Shown here: positions 47,489 through 58,836 of the stretch, piece after piece | Numbering within the stretch: the first letter of the stretch is position 1 | Layout: each line of letters opens with the position of its first letter | Source: Theocolax elegans | Taxonomy: Eukaryota; Arthropoda; Insecta; Hymenoptera; Cerocephalidae | Assembly (NCBI GenBank): GCA_026168455.1 | Contig: CM047431.1 | Coordinates: forward strand, 13,194,183 to 13,258,182 | Length of the DNA: 64,000 nucleotides | Direction of reading: 5' to 3' | Program-made: the position numbers and the translations under genes | Notes under the pieces: model-generated | What the model saw: the letters and a program-made list of their open reading frames with translations, nothing else | Databases searched by the model: none | Told to the model about the DNA's origin: nothing

Positions 47489-47703
47489 GAGGCCTGCGAT
47501 GGCTCGGTCGGTAGGGTGTCGGGCTCGTAATCTGGAGGTCCCAGGTTCGATTCCCGGCCCCGGCCGATTGATACAAGCACCACTGGTGAATGTATTTTCA
47601 ACAAGTGCTTTCTTCACCAAGACATCGTATGACCTCCGTCGCTGATTAGCACCGGTTGGGAGCATAAAAAAAGCGACGTTAAAATAATAAAAAAAAAAAT
47701 AAA
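47489..47703 (+). mobile_element. tRNA-derived SINE (215 bp), TSD AGATTGCGCAC
   Basis: The head (about 47489-47565) resembles a tRNA with A box TGGCTCGGTCGGTAGG, a 7-base loop CTCGTAA (anticodon CGT) and B box GGTTCGATTCC. The tail begins CCGATTGATACAAGCACCACTGG and ends gcgacgttaaaataat plus oligo(A). The target duplication AGATTGCGCAC is at 47478-47488 and 47704-47714. It interrupts the Gypsy gag. It is a SINE and not a functional tRNA gene, given the tail and duplication. Confidence 0.92.
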
Positions 47704-47890
47704 AGATTGCGCACCGACAATTTGAAACGCTCAATCAAGCGGATGAGAGCGGATTCTGTTCGCTTGCCAATAGTTCGAAGTCAAATGACAATCAACATGC
47801 CGATTCCGATGCAGAATCGTAGCATAGCGAGGTTCACGCGGGAAATATCGCAGCAAACGCGACGGAAAACACCGCCGAAAATAACTTTAA

Positions 47891-48028
47891 CCTTTAGACT
47901 GCCGGGATTTGAAAGAGCATATCGCCCTCAGAAAACTGGTATAAAAGGTATCTTATATCAACGATTGATCATGCACAAAGTGTCGATCAGGGGGTGCGTC
48001 AAAATATTGATATCCGGCAGTCTAAAGG
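47891..48028. mobile_element. 138-bp piggyBac-type MITE, TSD TTAA
   Basis: Perfect 15-bp inverted ends CCTTTAGACTGCCGG/CCGGCAGTCTAAAGG flanked by TTAA (47887-47890 and 48029-48032). Non-coding. A truncated relative occurs at 61287-61374 inside an APC1 intron. Confidence 0.93.
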
Positions 48029-49470
48029 TTAAATCAAATTTTGAATTAACTTCGGCAAAAACGCTTAACACGACTATACCGGTAAGACCAATTCCTACCA
48101 TATCGACCGCGATGATAACGACCGCTACTAGAACTACGTACTCGACGACGTAAGCAGCGAGTACGCTATTACAATAAAAAGGTATGATACCAAAAACGGT
48201 ATTTTCTTCAAAAGAAAATAATAAAATAGATAATGATATCGTTTTATGCGCATTAACTAATGGCGCAGATTACAATTAGCGGATTTTGCGACGAGTACGC
48301 AGCTTTCGACGCAAACGTCAATTACTGCGGAAAAGCAACGGAAAAATCGCAAACGTGTAAATTCTCAGGATACGTTTAATTTAAATTACTTTGAAGCTGA
48401 TAAGTATCCGCAAGCACCTCAAGTGTCAACGCTCACACAAGCGGAAATTAATTCGCATCCACATTTGAACGCAAACGCTCCGTGTCTCTGCCAGCTCCTG
48501 CGGATTGGCATGATTCTGGAAGGGGGGAGGGTACCTATAGTTACAATTGATCAACACATGTAACTCTTGTCGCCAATAAAATATTAAGATTTTCGGCGAA
48601 AAAGTCGGCATATTACCGACGCGGATTTACTGAATGCTTTCTCGAAGTTGTTAACTGGCGTAGCGCTACATTGGTATCCCTATTGGTATTTTGCAATGCT
48701 GCTTGACGATGTTATGGCGTTGAGCAGAACTTTCAGCAACGCTTAATGGCGGAAGCGCAAGCACGCAAGCAGGGTAGAGAAGAGCCTGCTCGTGATTACA
48801 TTTTCTGCTTGCTAATCATATTTAGCTGAATAGATGCGCCTCCGAGTACGCAGTTTCAACTAGACATTTTGTATGCTAACATGTTGCCGTCTGTTCGGAA
48901 GTTAATTCCGAAATAAAAGGTTACAAGCGTCAATAGGCTTGTGCAGCTAGCTTATCAGGCGGTAGAGCTTATCGAGGAAGAGCGGAATTTTCTCGCGCCT
49001 CCACCGCCAGTAAAGAGCGTTCTGCCTTTTAAATTGGGCCAAACTCTTACAGAAGATGCTAGATGATAGATTTAGCAAATATGCGAATCATTTGCGAATT
49101 CCGCTGCTAAGAAAGGCCAAAACGCGCGTAACTCACGTAAACCAGGTGCGCCGAAAGGAGCAAAGAATGTCTTTGGTAAGCCATCTGGCGTGACTATTAC
49201 GGAAGTCAAGGAGACGGTAAAAATAAATCATAAATAATCATCAACCGCGATAAGAAAGCCGGTTCCATGGAGCGTGTGTACTGCTATCGCTGCGGTTGGC
49301 CCGGGTATATCAAGGCGGATTGTCCTAAGTGCTCCGAAATCGAGAGAAGGATCGAGTAGATAAGGTCCCTACCGCCCCCATTATTAGCGAGACCTTTGAT
49401 AGGGATGAAATTCCGTCATTACATGCGCAAACGGGGAAAATGCCCTATACGACACTGTGCCTCGACGACA

Positions 49471-49884
49471 CAGCCCAGGAAGTTGAGGAGAGAAGCGACT
49501 ACGCAGACTTCGTCCGGTCATTTGGTTTTCTGTCGCCGCTTACGCTCTGTAAGTTCTATCGCTGTAGTCCTTCTCTCTCTCTTTCTCTCTTTATTATTCT
49601 CGCGTATCGACCTGCGATCACGCGCGCAGCGGCACACGTGTATTATTTAGTTCTTCGATAATATATTATTGCATTTATTTTAAATTAAATATTACGTTTT
49701 CACTTATTTGATCTGCCTGTATTTTCTTTCGCGTTCGCTAAGTAGAAGATACTGCCGCCTCCGCCTATACGTCTCCTATAAACCCGTAGTAATACTGAGC
49801 GGCTGATCGCCTAATGAGACTATTGTTTTAACGGTAGTAAATTGTTATTATCTTATTATTATTAAAAATAGCAAGTCCGTTACA
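49471..49884. mobile_element. LTR 3' fragment (same family as 17513-18289)
   Basis: Matches about 17867-18289, including gcagcccaggaag, gcgactacgcagacttcg, tgccgcctccgcctatac and the terminal CCGTTACA. Follows the gag remnant directly at a deletion joint. Ends at 49884 with no visible 4-bp duplication partner. Confidence 0.85.
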
Positions 49885-51300
49885 TATGTAAATAATTAGA
49901 TACAAGAAATGAGATATTTTTTAACTAATGATGATACCGCAACAACATTAATTATCATTAATCTTTAGAAAGGACTAAAACAAACGGTGATCTTGTGAGA
50001 GTATACTGTGCTCACGTTTCAATTATTATGTATAATTTTGTAATATAAAAAATTATAAGTTAAAATACTTTTAATTAAAAAATGCTGTAATAATAGTTAC
50101 CACTTTATTTTGATTGTTTAACACTGGCTTGTCCCCTATACCTTCGCAAATAAATTAATTACTTTTATTTCTGAACTAATTGTACGGTGTTACATATCAC
50201 GTGTGGTATACGCTTTAAAAAATAAAAGATTGAACGAATTATAAACAGGAAAGATACTTTAATCCTTTGGAAGTAACATATTTACCAAAGTTCGAGGAGT
50301 TTGGTTCCAGGATTTTATACATAGCCAAATGTGTACACTTTGAGACTGAAATTATCTTAGTTATGAGTTAAAAAGAAAATTGTAAAGTATACGTCTACAC
50401 AAATTGATAAATAATCGACCATTGTTCATAGAAAGATAAACTGAAGTAAAAATACAAATTGAGATCAAATATTGCAGACTAATTTCGACAAACTCGATAA
50501 CACAAATGGGAGGTCTTTCTCTCAGGAGGATACAAAATAATTCATGTTCAATCACCCATATGCACACTTGGCGATTTCGTACCAACTGTTGTTGGTTAAA
50601 ATAAAAAATGTCTTAAATTTAAACGTCTATAATGCTAGAATAGCCACTTTACAAGCCTATGACAAAACCTATATCAAAATTTGTTGCTAATAATTTGTTT
50701 AACTGAGTTTGTGGTTCTTGCAGAATCATTCTAATAAAATGAAGAAAAATATATGCTACTGACTAAATAAGAGATCGTTTTCGTTTTAACTCTCCTCCCC
50801 CCCAATAAAAAAGATTCGAAATTTTGGTAAATTGTGACCTAAAAAGTGACAAAAACTGTCATTACCAATACCTATTTTATTGGAGGAATGTTTTTAAGAT
50901 TTTTTAATAGTCCAATAACCCATAATTAATGACTTATTGAAAATGTATGTTATTCGAAATGTAACTCCTAAAATAACTTTTTAACCCACTTGATTAAATA
51001 TACATAAAATACGTATCTAATTACTTTCTTTAGTGAATAAATGTGTTTTTTAACAAAAATATAATTTATATACATCCCAATAACCCAATGCTTCTTTAAC
51101 ACATTGTCGAGATGTTATTATGATGTTGTTATGGAGTCAATATATATTTAAACGTTAATGTACGGGTTTGTGGCATCACTCGGTACTTGCATCATAGAAT
51201 TTTTAATAAATAAGACAAAAACCTCAGAGTTTTGAAGCCCTGGTCGTCTTTAGAAACCTTACAGTACGTACTTCAGAAAATCAACGAAATTCAGGCGCTC
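49885..51300. other. AT-rich unclassified sequence; leader of the next Gypsy element at its right end
   Basis: No gene is recognised. A 74-codon minus-strand frame at 50585-50361 is hydrophobic and resembles nothing I know. From about 51170 it probably belongs to the leader of the following Gypsy gag. Confidence 0.4.
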
Positions 51301-51301
51301 G

Positions 51302-52121
51302 ATGAATCGACTATTCCAGCGGATGACATTCAATTACTCAGACGTAAAAAGCATAATAGAAAGACTTAAAGAGTCACAAAAACTTGAACAGGACGATCAG
51401 CCCGACAGGCAATCAAAACTTGTAGATATAACATCCAAAAGGGTGACGCTTGAGCGTACTAATTACGAACGCAAGCATGCGCGACCGACTACGGAAATCC
51501 AGAAATCTGGCTCAGTAAACTACTATGGCAGTGAAAATTTCAACGAAACACAATCATCCTTCCCGGAAGAAATGAATGATTCGAAAAACCCGTTGGTCGT
51601 GTTTAACTTCAAAAAGCCAAATCAATCCCTTGTAACATGCCCGCTAACATGTAACAACGACGGAAGGGATATACCAATCGATAAACATTTAGAGAATTAT
51701 AACCTTGATACAAATCGGTATTGTCAAAAGAAATACGACAATTTCTCGCTTAATACGCCTCAGGATATATCGACACACGACTCGTACTGGACCTTCTCGC
51801 TGCATCAAGCAATAGGGACCATACCCACATATGACGGGAATCCTAATAGGTTAGCCCTATTATGCAGATCTGTGCGAGATCTGCTGCACGAGTTTGGTCC
51901 TCGATCCGATCGTTGATTATTAAATTCGCTCGCGCCGAAATTTTAGGGACGTGCCGCCAGTGGGGCCATACCATGATTAACATGATATGAAATAGTAGAA
52001 GCGTTGCTGACGGATCTTAATACACGATATGGTAACATCGGCGGACCCGAACGAGCACTTGCGGAATTAAGTATAATCCGTCAGAAACCAGGCAAAAGCG
52101 CTGGGGATTATGGTCTCTGAG
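51302..52121 (+). pseudogene. Gypsy (17.6/297-like) gag, first part
   Basis: A 204-codon frame at 51302-51916. Residues 1-150 are polar. Near the end is IPTYDGNPNRLALLCRSVRDLL, the start of the gag core found in the errantivirus-like Gypsy group. It then breaks by stop and frameshift (51916-52120), where further gag-like coding (RYGNIGGPERALAELS) can be followed in another frame. Gag would form the particle; this copy is dead. Confidence 0.7.
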
Positions 52122-52711
52122 TGCACAATTTAAACGACCGTCTCTTAAATATGTACGATTCCAATAGTAGCCTGCAAACTTTTGAAAGACTCACGTATAA
52201 AAATCAAGCGAATCGAGAGGCCTTGCAACAATTTTTGTTCGGTCTTAATGGGTCCTTAGAGCATCAAGGGCGTTCGCAGAATCCGGTCAATTTTCAAAGT
52301 ACAATGGCAGAAGTGGTAAGATTTGAACTAAAAACTGAAGCGCGACGTATCGAATCAGATCCCCAACCGAGCGGTCAAGTCAATAATGCAACTCAATTTA
52401 AGAATATTCTTAAAAATTTAGTAACGCATATTACATCGTTGAATTCATCGAATTCTGGGCAAGACCCTGCAGTAGTGCGTAGGGTAAATGAGAATCTCCG
52501 GTTAGATCCCAAAAAACTTGAATCAGTCAGCAAATACCCAGTCCCAACCACTAAAAGGAAAATGAAACAATTCCTAGGACTCGCCAGCTGCTACAAAAGG
52601 TTTATAAAAGATTTTGCGAAGATTGCTTATCCTTTATCACAGCTTACGAAGAAAACTATTGAAAAAGATATAACGTGGAGAGAAGAGCAACAACAGGCCA
52701 AGAAATTTTAA
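52121..52711 (+). pseudogene. Gag C-terminus fused in frame to RT connection region
   Basis: 196 codons. Residues 1-95 are gag (LKTFERLTYKNQANREALQQF-like helices). From about residue 128 the sequence is the end of a reverse transcriptase: LRLDPKKLESVSKYPVP and MKQFLGLASCYKRFI. All of the protease and the catalytic RT palm are missing and the join keeps the frame, so this looks like one large internal deletion. Continues into RNase H in an overlapping frame at 52675. Confidence 0.75.
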
Positions 52712-53703
52712 TTTCCGCTCCAGTTGTAGCAGCACCAAACATGTCAGAGGACTTCATAGTAACAACCGATGCGAGTGATAACACTATAGGGGCTATATTA
52801 ATCCAGGAAGAACTAGATAAAGAACACCCACGCACATTCGTCTCGCGATGCCTTAAGGGACTCGAGATTCGATATTCCACCTACCATCGAGAGTTATTAG
52901 CGGTCGTATTCGCAAAAGATCAGATTCAACCTTATCTTTATGGAAATAAATTCACAGTAGTAACAGACCACGAACCTCTTAAACACTTCCATACCACGAA
53001 GAAACCTGATTTGAGATTTAACAAACTAAAAGCAGAACTAAGAGGATGTGATTTTACCATCGTATATCGAACAGGCACTCGGAACAGTAACGCCGATGCA
53101 TTATCTCGCAATCCGCAAGAAGGCGAAGACAATTCAGAACGTTCGAAGGTAGAAATATATGAACTGGTAGTGAGACAGAAAGCTGAAGAAAATCTTGACT
53201 CACCAATTATACTCGCAAAGGTATTATTCAATGTCGGAAAAGTCTCGAAACGCTATCGAAGTACATCATCGGAATCAGGAAGGGAACATAAAATACCGCA
53301 CGTTACAAGAAATACAGGGAAACGACTAACCAATGTAGATTTAGCAGCAAGTGTAGACAACGAAAGTGATCTTGACACAGTACGAACTAAAAGGAGATAC
53401 AATAAAAAAGTTGAAACAAAAACAGGTCAAGTATATCCAATTTGCACTAGAATCCCGGACAATATAGAACACCCTGCCAGTGAACCTATATTAAGTCAAA
53501 TGCAACTATATAAACTATTGCATTACATGCGGAAAGAACAAAACATGAAATCTGAGTTTCAAGCAAAAAGTACGCCGCGACACTCTAAAGAAGAAATCAT
53601 AAACAAGTTACGCAAGAAACGAGTACGCGAACATACACTAAAAACCCAAAAGCAAGTATTTAAAGAAAATTTAACTAATACACCAAGTGAGAAACTAGTC
53701 TAG
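52675..53703 (+). pseudogene. Gypsy RNase H plus pre-integrase linker
   Basis: 342 codons. RNase H has TTDASDNTIGAIL (first Asp, near residue 32), RELLAVVFA (Glu), and VVTDHEPLKHF (Asp); it ends with NSNADALSRNP near residue 150. The remaining 190 residues are a basic linker without a recognised domain. The open frame of more than 1 kb is the longest intact piece of this element. RNase H would remove the RNA strand during reverse transcription, but RT is missing here. Confidence 0.85.
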
Positions 53704-55640
53704 ACGAGACCTCCAGCATCATATCATTATCTTAGGACGAAATGATAAATGAGTTTTCCAAACACCAAGTAATAAACGACGTAACCGAACAAGAAGAAAG
53801 GATGATTTATAATAAAGACGAAATTTTGGCAGTTTGAAATACATACGAAAGTTTTTATCTGTGTTTAGTGGAATCGGATGTTATTGAGCGAACGCAAAAA
53901 ATACCCATAAGATGGCTGACAGAATCAAAAACAGTCGAACACCTTTGAGTACGACTATTATGGAACTACAGAATTTGAATGTATCATAACAAATGTAAAC
54001 CTGAAAAAGATATCACCAAAGAAATTTCAACTCTTAACCGAAGACCGAATTCAAATAATAAATATGTTACAAGCCTCACAAAAAGAACAAATATCAGCAA
54101 CATCAGGAGAAAAATCAAAAAATAATTTAGAGTGTGATTTCCCATGCGAGACTACGAGAAACTGTACCCCAAGAAACTTCACGCAAACAGGCAACAAACA
54201 ATGTCAACAGGAAACCAGTGTAACCAATGCATACTCGACACTAGAAGGTCTTCAATAAAAATTGTTGAAGAAAAATACGAGCGATAAGATAAAGTTATTG
54301 GTGGAACTACAAGAATAGAGCAAACAAGGGAAGCCTGGTATACGTATAGACATTTGGAAAAATAAGGAAGATAATTTAGCATCACCAAACGCCAAAACCA
54401 TCGAGCTAGGGAAATCAGCGAAACAAACATTAACAATACCAAAACTCCGGTAATGCAATCCGCGCACAATCTTTCTAAAACAGACAAGACCTCAAAATCG
54501 TTAAACTTCGCACCTCGCATGGAAATTACCACATCGCTCCGATTGAGGAAGACGTTGAAATGAATACACAGAGTGAAAACTAGGAAGAATCCGCACCTAT
54601 GGGCCCCGGATTCGTAGAGGACATTGATTATGAAATGGAATTATTGAATCCGAACGAACTAGATGAAACTTGTTTAGACGTATTGACAGCCAAATTTTAT
54701 ATTTATTCACAGCATAACTAATGCGCTCCACCGGAACTACCCAAGGTTCGTGATATCGACATCCAATCTGAAATACCTGGAAATTGTTTCGAGAAATAAT
54801 GAATCGCCACCTGGTAGCCGAAGCAAGACCAGCTGATATAACACCCCCATGGATAAATATCGCATATGTTACAGAACCTTTCCACTCAATTCAAAGTCTA
54901 GGCGAACATTCTTTTGCTCACAAGGAAAACTTAATACATGGACTAACAACTGACCTTTTCTTAGAAACCGAAATATTAGAAGCTTTAATTGAACGACATA
55001 ATACATATTTGAAGATGTATTGAGCAGTATGCCAGGCAAAGTCGACGAAATTACAGTCTCGGAAGCGAAAGGAATATTTTTATTTGCAATAATAATAAAA
55101 CGGTATATTGACAGTGAACCATTACGGACAGATATTAAACATTGTATAAAATCTTTGGAAACATTACTAGAAAAATATAAAATCAAAACAGTAGGGATTA
55201 TAAGAGACCTCGCGATTCTATCACTTACAGAATGGAGCTAATTTATTGAAACATGCAATCAACCATTCCGCGGCAGCGATATTACTATAGTATTTTTCCA
55301 AAACAACTTAACAGTGCCCTAAGTAGAGGACCGCTATCGATTGATACAAGAGTATCATGAATCATCACTGGATCGGTACAAGGGAATAACAAAAACTTAT
55401 ACAAAACTCTCGCAGGAATATTACTGGCGCAATATGCAAGCCGATGTACGTCAATACGTACGCGGTCGCCCAAATTATCAAACAGACAAATTAGAAAGAA
55501 TGAAAACCCGCTTACCTATGCTGATCATTATCATATTGCTACATGGTCAAAGGATTTCGTAGGTCCTAAAGAACCTACAGTGGCAGCTACCCAATATATA
55601 TACTTATCATGCAAGATAACCTCAGCACATTACCGTCCAC
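53704..55640 (+). pseudogene. Gypsy pol remainder and integrase zinc domain
   Basis: 53704-55320 contains short frames (54064-54258, 54784-55023, 55020-55241) with charged residues and no clear domain, likely decayed linker. From about 55330 the integrase N-terminus reads LIQEYHESSLDRYKGITKTYTKL then YYWRNM, the H2C2 region, with Arg and Tyr in place of the two Cys. The catalytic core is not found beyond WSKDFVGP-like sequence near 55560. Right end uncertain. Confidence 0.65.
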
Positions 55641-56533
55641 CAACTTTTGGCCACCTAATATCAAAATAAGGTAACATTTAAAGTTTCGTATCTATCATAA
55701 AAATTGTCGTACAAAAACTAGTCGGGTAGCGTTTTAAAGCTTCTTGCAAGAACTTTCAAGCTGTGTATGTCAGTAGTATTAATATTAATATTTTAAACGT
55801 TTTAATTTGCAATAAAAAGTTAACAAAAAACATTTTTAGATCCTTTTATGCAATTTAAAGACGGTTTTTCAAAAATGAAGCAATGATAAAAATTTTTTAA
55901 AGTAACTTATAGCATTTTTTAAGAGTTTTCGATTGCTTTATTTAACATTTTTGTAGCCTAATTTTTACCACAGTTATGACACTTTTTTCATCAGTTTACA
56001 TATTTTTTTCACACTCGTATAACTTAAAAACATTCACAGATACAAAAAAAGACACAGAGAAAAGAATGTGCAGTTTTTCACCTACAATATAAAAAATAAC
56101 TTACAAAAGGAGTACTTGACCTCCGGGAAACGGATCTTCTCCTAAGTTTGGTATGTCTTTTATAATATAAAAATGTAAAGAAAGCCAAGGTATCTCTTGC
56201 CAATGGCCACTTTTACGCGAGTTATTTGACATCTACTAATAATATCAGTATAAATTACAAACAGTAAAAACCAGAAAACTATATTATATAAACCGACCGA
56301 TAAATATATTATATAAAAACAAATTTTTTTTCCTACTATTACAGATTTATTAATTTTTGTAACTTAATTTTTTTCATAATTTATTAAGTTCCTTATTTAC
56401 ATTCAATAAATAGCCATTAAATTCAATATATAAAAGAGAACATTTTAACAAAATTGGTAAATAAGTTTATATACATGAAACATTAAATAATAATTATTTA
56501 ACATTTATTGCAATGAAATAAATATAACTAAAT
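55641..56533. other. AT-rich unclassified sequence
   Basis: No gene, repeat or element ends seen. Confidence 0.45.
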
Positions 56534-56537
56534 TTAT

Positions 56538-58014
56538 CCTTATAAGGACGGGACTGGTCGATATATCGACCACTTTGGTATCATATTATTTTGGAATTGT
56601 TTCGGGGGTAATATAAAATGTTGAATACGGGAAACATAGTGCTATCATTCTAAAAAGTATATTTGACCTTGAATATTTTAATGCTTTGAATACGAAACAA
56701 ATAGTGTTGCGTTTGATGAAACACATTTTTATAGTGATTATTTGGACTATTTCTTACTATTAGTTTCTTGGAAGATCAACACATAGTTATTTTTTCTTGC
56801 GGAAGATTTTTTATTGATAATATTCTTATTATTTCATCATTCACTTTATTTACTAAGTTGTCAAAAAATACAAGCAACTATTTGTGATAAAATGGCTGAT
56901 ATTGAAACTTGGAGTAATGGCAAGTCTGAACCTGAAATACAAGATTTAGAGAATGAGGAAATACATGAAGTTGATTTGGTAGAAAATGATTATGACGAGA
57001 CTCAAATTTTTGAAAACGCGTATTTTTATCCATCAATCAAAGATTTTCAAGGTACTTCTAAAATAAATCCTAACATCCCTATATCGGGGAATAAAGTAAT
57101 CATTTACTTTAAATACTTTTTTGATTCCCCTCTGAATGAAAGAATTATAGATGAGACGAATCGCTATGAAAGTCAGAATCATGAAGATCGGCAATCCCAT
57201 CAGAAAACTTGGTCTCCTCTTACAAAAGATGAATTTAAATGTTTTCTTGGCCTTTCAATTCTAATGGGCCATATTCGAAAAGGTGACGTGAAAGACTATT
57301 GGTCTAAAGATCCTCTGCTTTATACTTCAATTTTTGGTCAAATAATGTCTCGTGATAGGTTCCTTGCAATCTTACGCCATTTACATTTTCATGATAATGA
57401 AGATACCTCGGAAACGGCTCACCATTCTTTAGTGAAAATAAAACCAATAATAGACTATCTACAAAGTATATTCTCAACAGCTCTTATTCGAGGCAAAAAT
57501 TTGTGCATAGATGAAAGCCTAGTATTATGGAAAGGCAGGCTTCGACTCAAGCAGTATATTCCTTTGAAAAGAAAGCGGTTTGGCAGCAAACTTTTTGAAT
57601 TACTAGACTGTGAGACTGGATTTAATTTGGTGTTTTATTGTCTACACTGACGCTGATACTGATTATCAGAAGTTTGATTTAGGTGTTACTGGGGATATTG
57701 TCGCTCATTTCTTACAACCTTATTTTTACAAGAGTCATGTCATAGACATAGATAACTGGTATACATCTCCCATATACGCAGGATTTTTGCATAATCGCGA
57801 TACAAGAATGTGTGGCACGGTAAGAACAAATAGAAAAGGAATGCCAAAATTAGAAAATAAATTAGAGCGAGGTGAAGTTCAAATGGCTCATAATAATTTG
57901 TGGATGACAATCAGGTGGCAAGATAAGCATAGTGTTTGCATGCTTACAACTGTGCACGAACCTGAGTTCTGTACTACTGGCAAAAACACTATCAAGCGAA
58001 TGAGAATATTATAA
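56538..58014 (+). mobile_element. Truncated piggyBac element (5' end plus transposase)
   Basis: A probable left end is at 56538 (CCTTATAAGGACGGG, preceded by TTAT in place of TTAA). Close behind is the perfect palindrome TGGTCGATATATCGACCA (56554-56571), a subterminal repeat as seen in piggyBac elements. The transposase follows at 56892. The right part and right end are gone, replaced by a LINE at 58015. Confidence 0.65.
56892..58014 (+). pseudogene. piggyBac-type transposase, frameshifted and C-terminally truncated
   Basis: The start is taken at the ATG of MADIETWSNG (56892); an upstream in-frame ATG at 56814 would add a hydrophobic stretch that the family lacks. After an acidic N-terminus comes the DDE_Tnp_1_7 domain: WSPLTKDEFKCFLGLSILMG, KDYWS, MSRDRFLAILRHLHFHDN, then LCIDESLVLWKGRL with the first catalytic Asp. 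A single-base indel near 57645 shifts the frame. The second part has HVIDIDNWYTSP, the second Asp. The third Asp and the Cys-rich tail are missing, as coding stops at 58014 at a LINE junction. It would move TTAA-flanked DNA, but this copy cannot. Confidence 0.92.
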
Positions 58015-58029
58015 AACCACGATGCATCC

Positions 58030-58720
58030 ATGAATACAACCATCGCGCGCGGATCTGGGGAGAGCTACGTTTGGGCAACGGTGGGCGATATCACTTACGT
58101 CAGCGTCTACCTTAGCCCGAATTATAGCGCCCTCGAATATGCAGAGAAGCTGAATACTCTCGAAGACGCTGTGAGAGACGTCCCTGGCAATAAAATCGTG
58201 GCGGGTGACTTTAACGCGCGCGCGGTCGATTGGGGGAAGCCCGAGAAGAACAGACGCGGACGACTGCTGTTGGAAATGGCCGCAAGGCTTGAACTGACAG
58301 TGGAAAATGAAAGAAACACGCCAACATGCAGATGACCCGGCTTCGGTGATTCTGTGCCGACGTGACCCTTGTTTCGGAAAGAAAGACACAAAGACTAAGG
58401 GCATGGAGAGTGATCGAGGACTACACATCCAGCGATCACCAGTACATTACCTTCGGTCTTATGGACAAATCACGAATGACAGGTATTCGGATAGCTCGTC
58501 CCACTCGTTGGGACGTGAAACGAGTGGACCTAGACAAACTGGACAGACGACTGACGCGCGAGGAACCAATATTGAAGAGGCTGAAGCGCTTGTCGGGAAA
58601 ACAACCCAGTTTCTTCGACAATTGTGTGAAGCCTCTATTCCGCAGAAACGATAAGTACGGAACAAACGTTAGACTTACTGGTGGACAGCCGAGATCGCGC
58701 ACATTAGACATAAATGCCTA
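58030..58720 (+). pseudogene. LINE apurinic-type endonuclease domain (partial)
   Basis: Endonuclease/exonuclease/phosphatase fold. VSVYLSPNYS and VAGDFNARAVDWG near 58200 carry the catalytic Asp and Asn of the middle motif. A frameshift follows near 58330. The last motif SSDHQYITF (catalytic Asp and His) is at about 58432, in another frame. The N-terminal third with the first catalytic Glu is missing, so the LINE is 5'-truncated. The domain would nick target DNA. Confidence 0.85.
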
Positions 58721-58836
58721 GCACTCCGACAGAAGGTTCTACGGGCCCGAGACCGACAAACCGTACTAGACCTCTCCGAAAAGCATAGACAGAATAGGAG
58801 GCGTTTGCGGTACGCCATAAATAACAGCAAAAATGA

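Larger units (their letters stand above)
47185..49470 (+). pseudogene. Gypsy gag pseudogene with nested SINE and MITE
   Basis: An intact first part of 91 codons begins at 47185 (MACMNVCNFDQTYVVEI). The frame is interrupted by a SINE (47489-47703) and resumes at 47704-47890, where a MITE (47891-48028) interrupts it again. The gag core lies near 48740-49040 (FQQRLMAEAQARKQGREEPARDYI, in short pieces of open frame). At about 49280 CYRCGWPGYIKADC is a C-x2-C-x4-H-x4-C zinc knuckle in which the His is Tyr. Near 49380-49460 is the start of a protease-like region, then an abrupt junction into LTR sequence. No RT or integrase remains, so pol has been deleted. Confidence 0.7.

Noticed and set aside
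47489..47565. tRNA gene (anticodon CGT-like loop, good A and B boxes)
   Set aside because: A shared non-tRNA tail, oligo(A) and an 11-bp target duplication show it is the head of a SINE.
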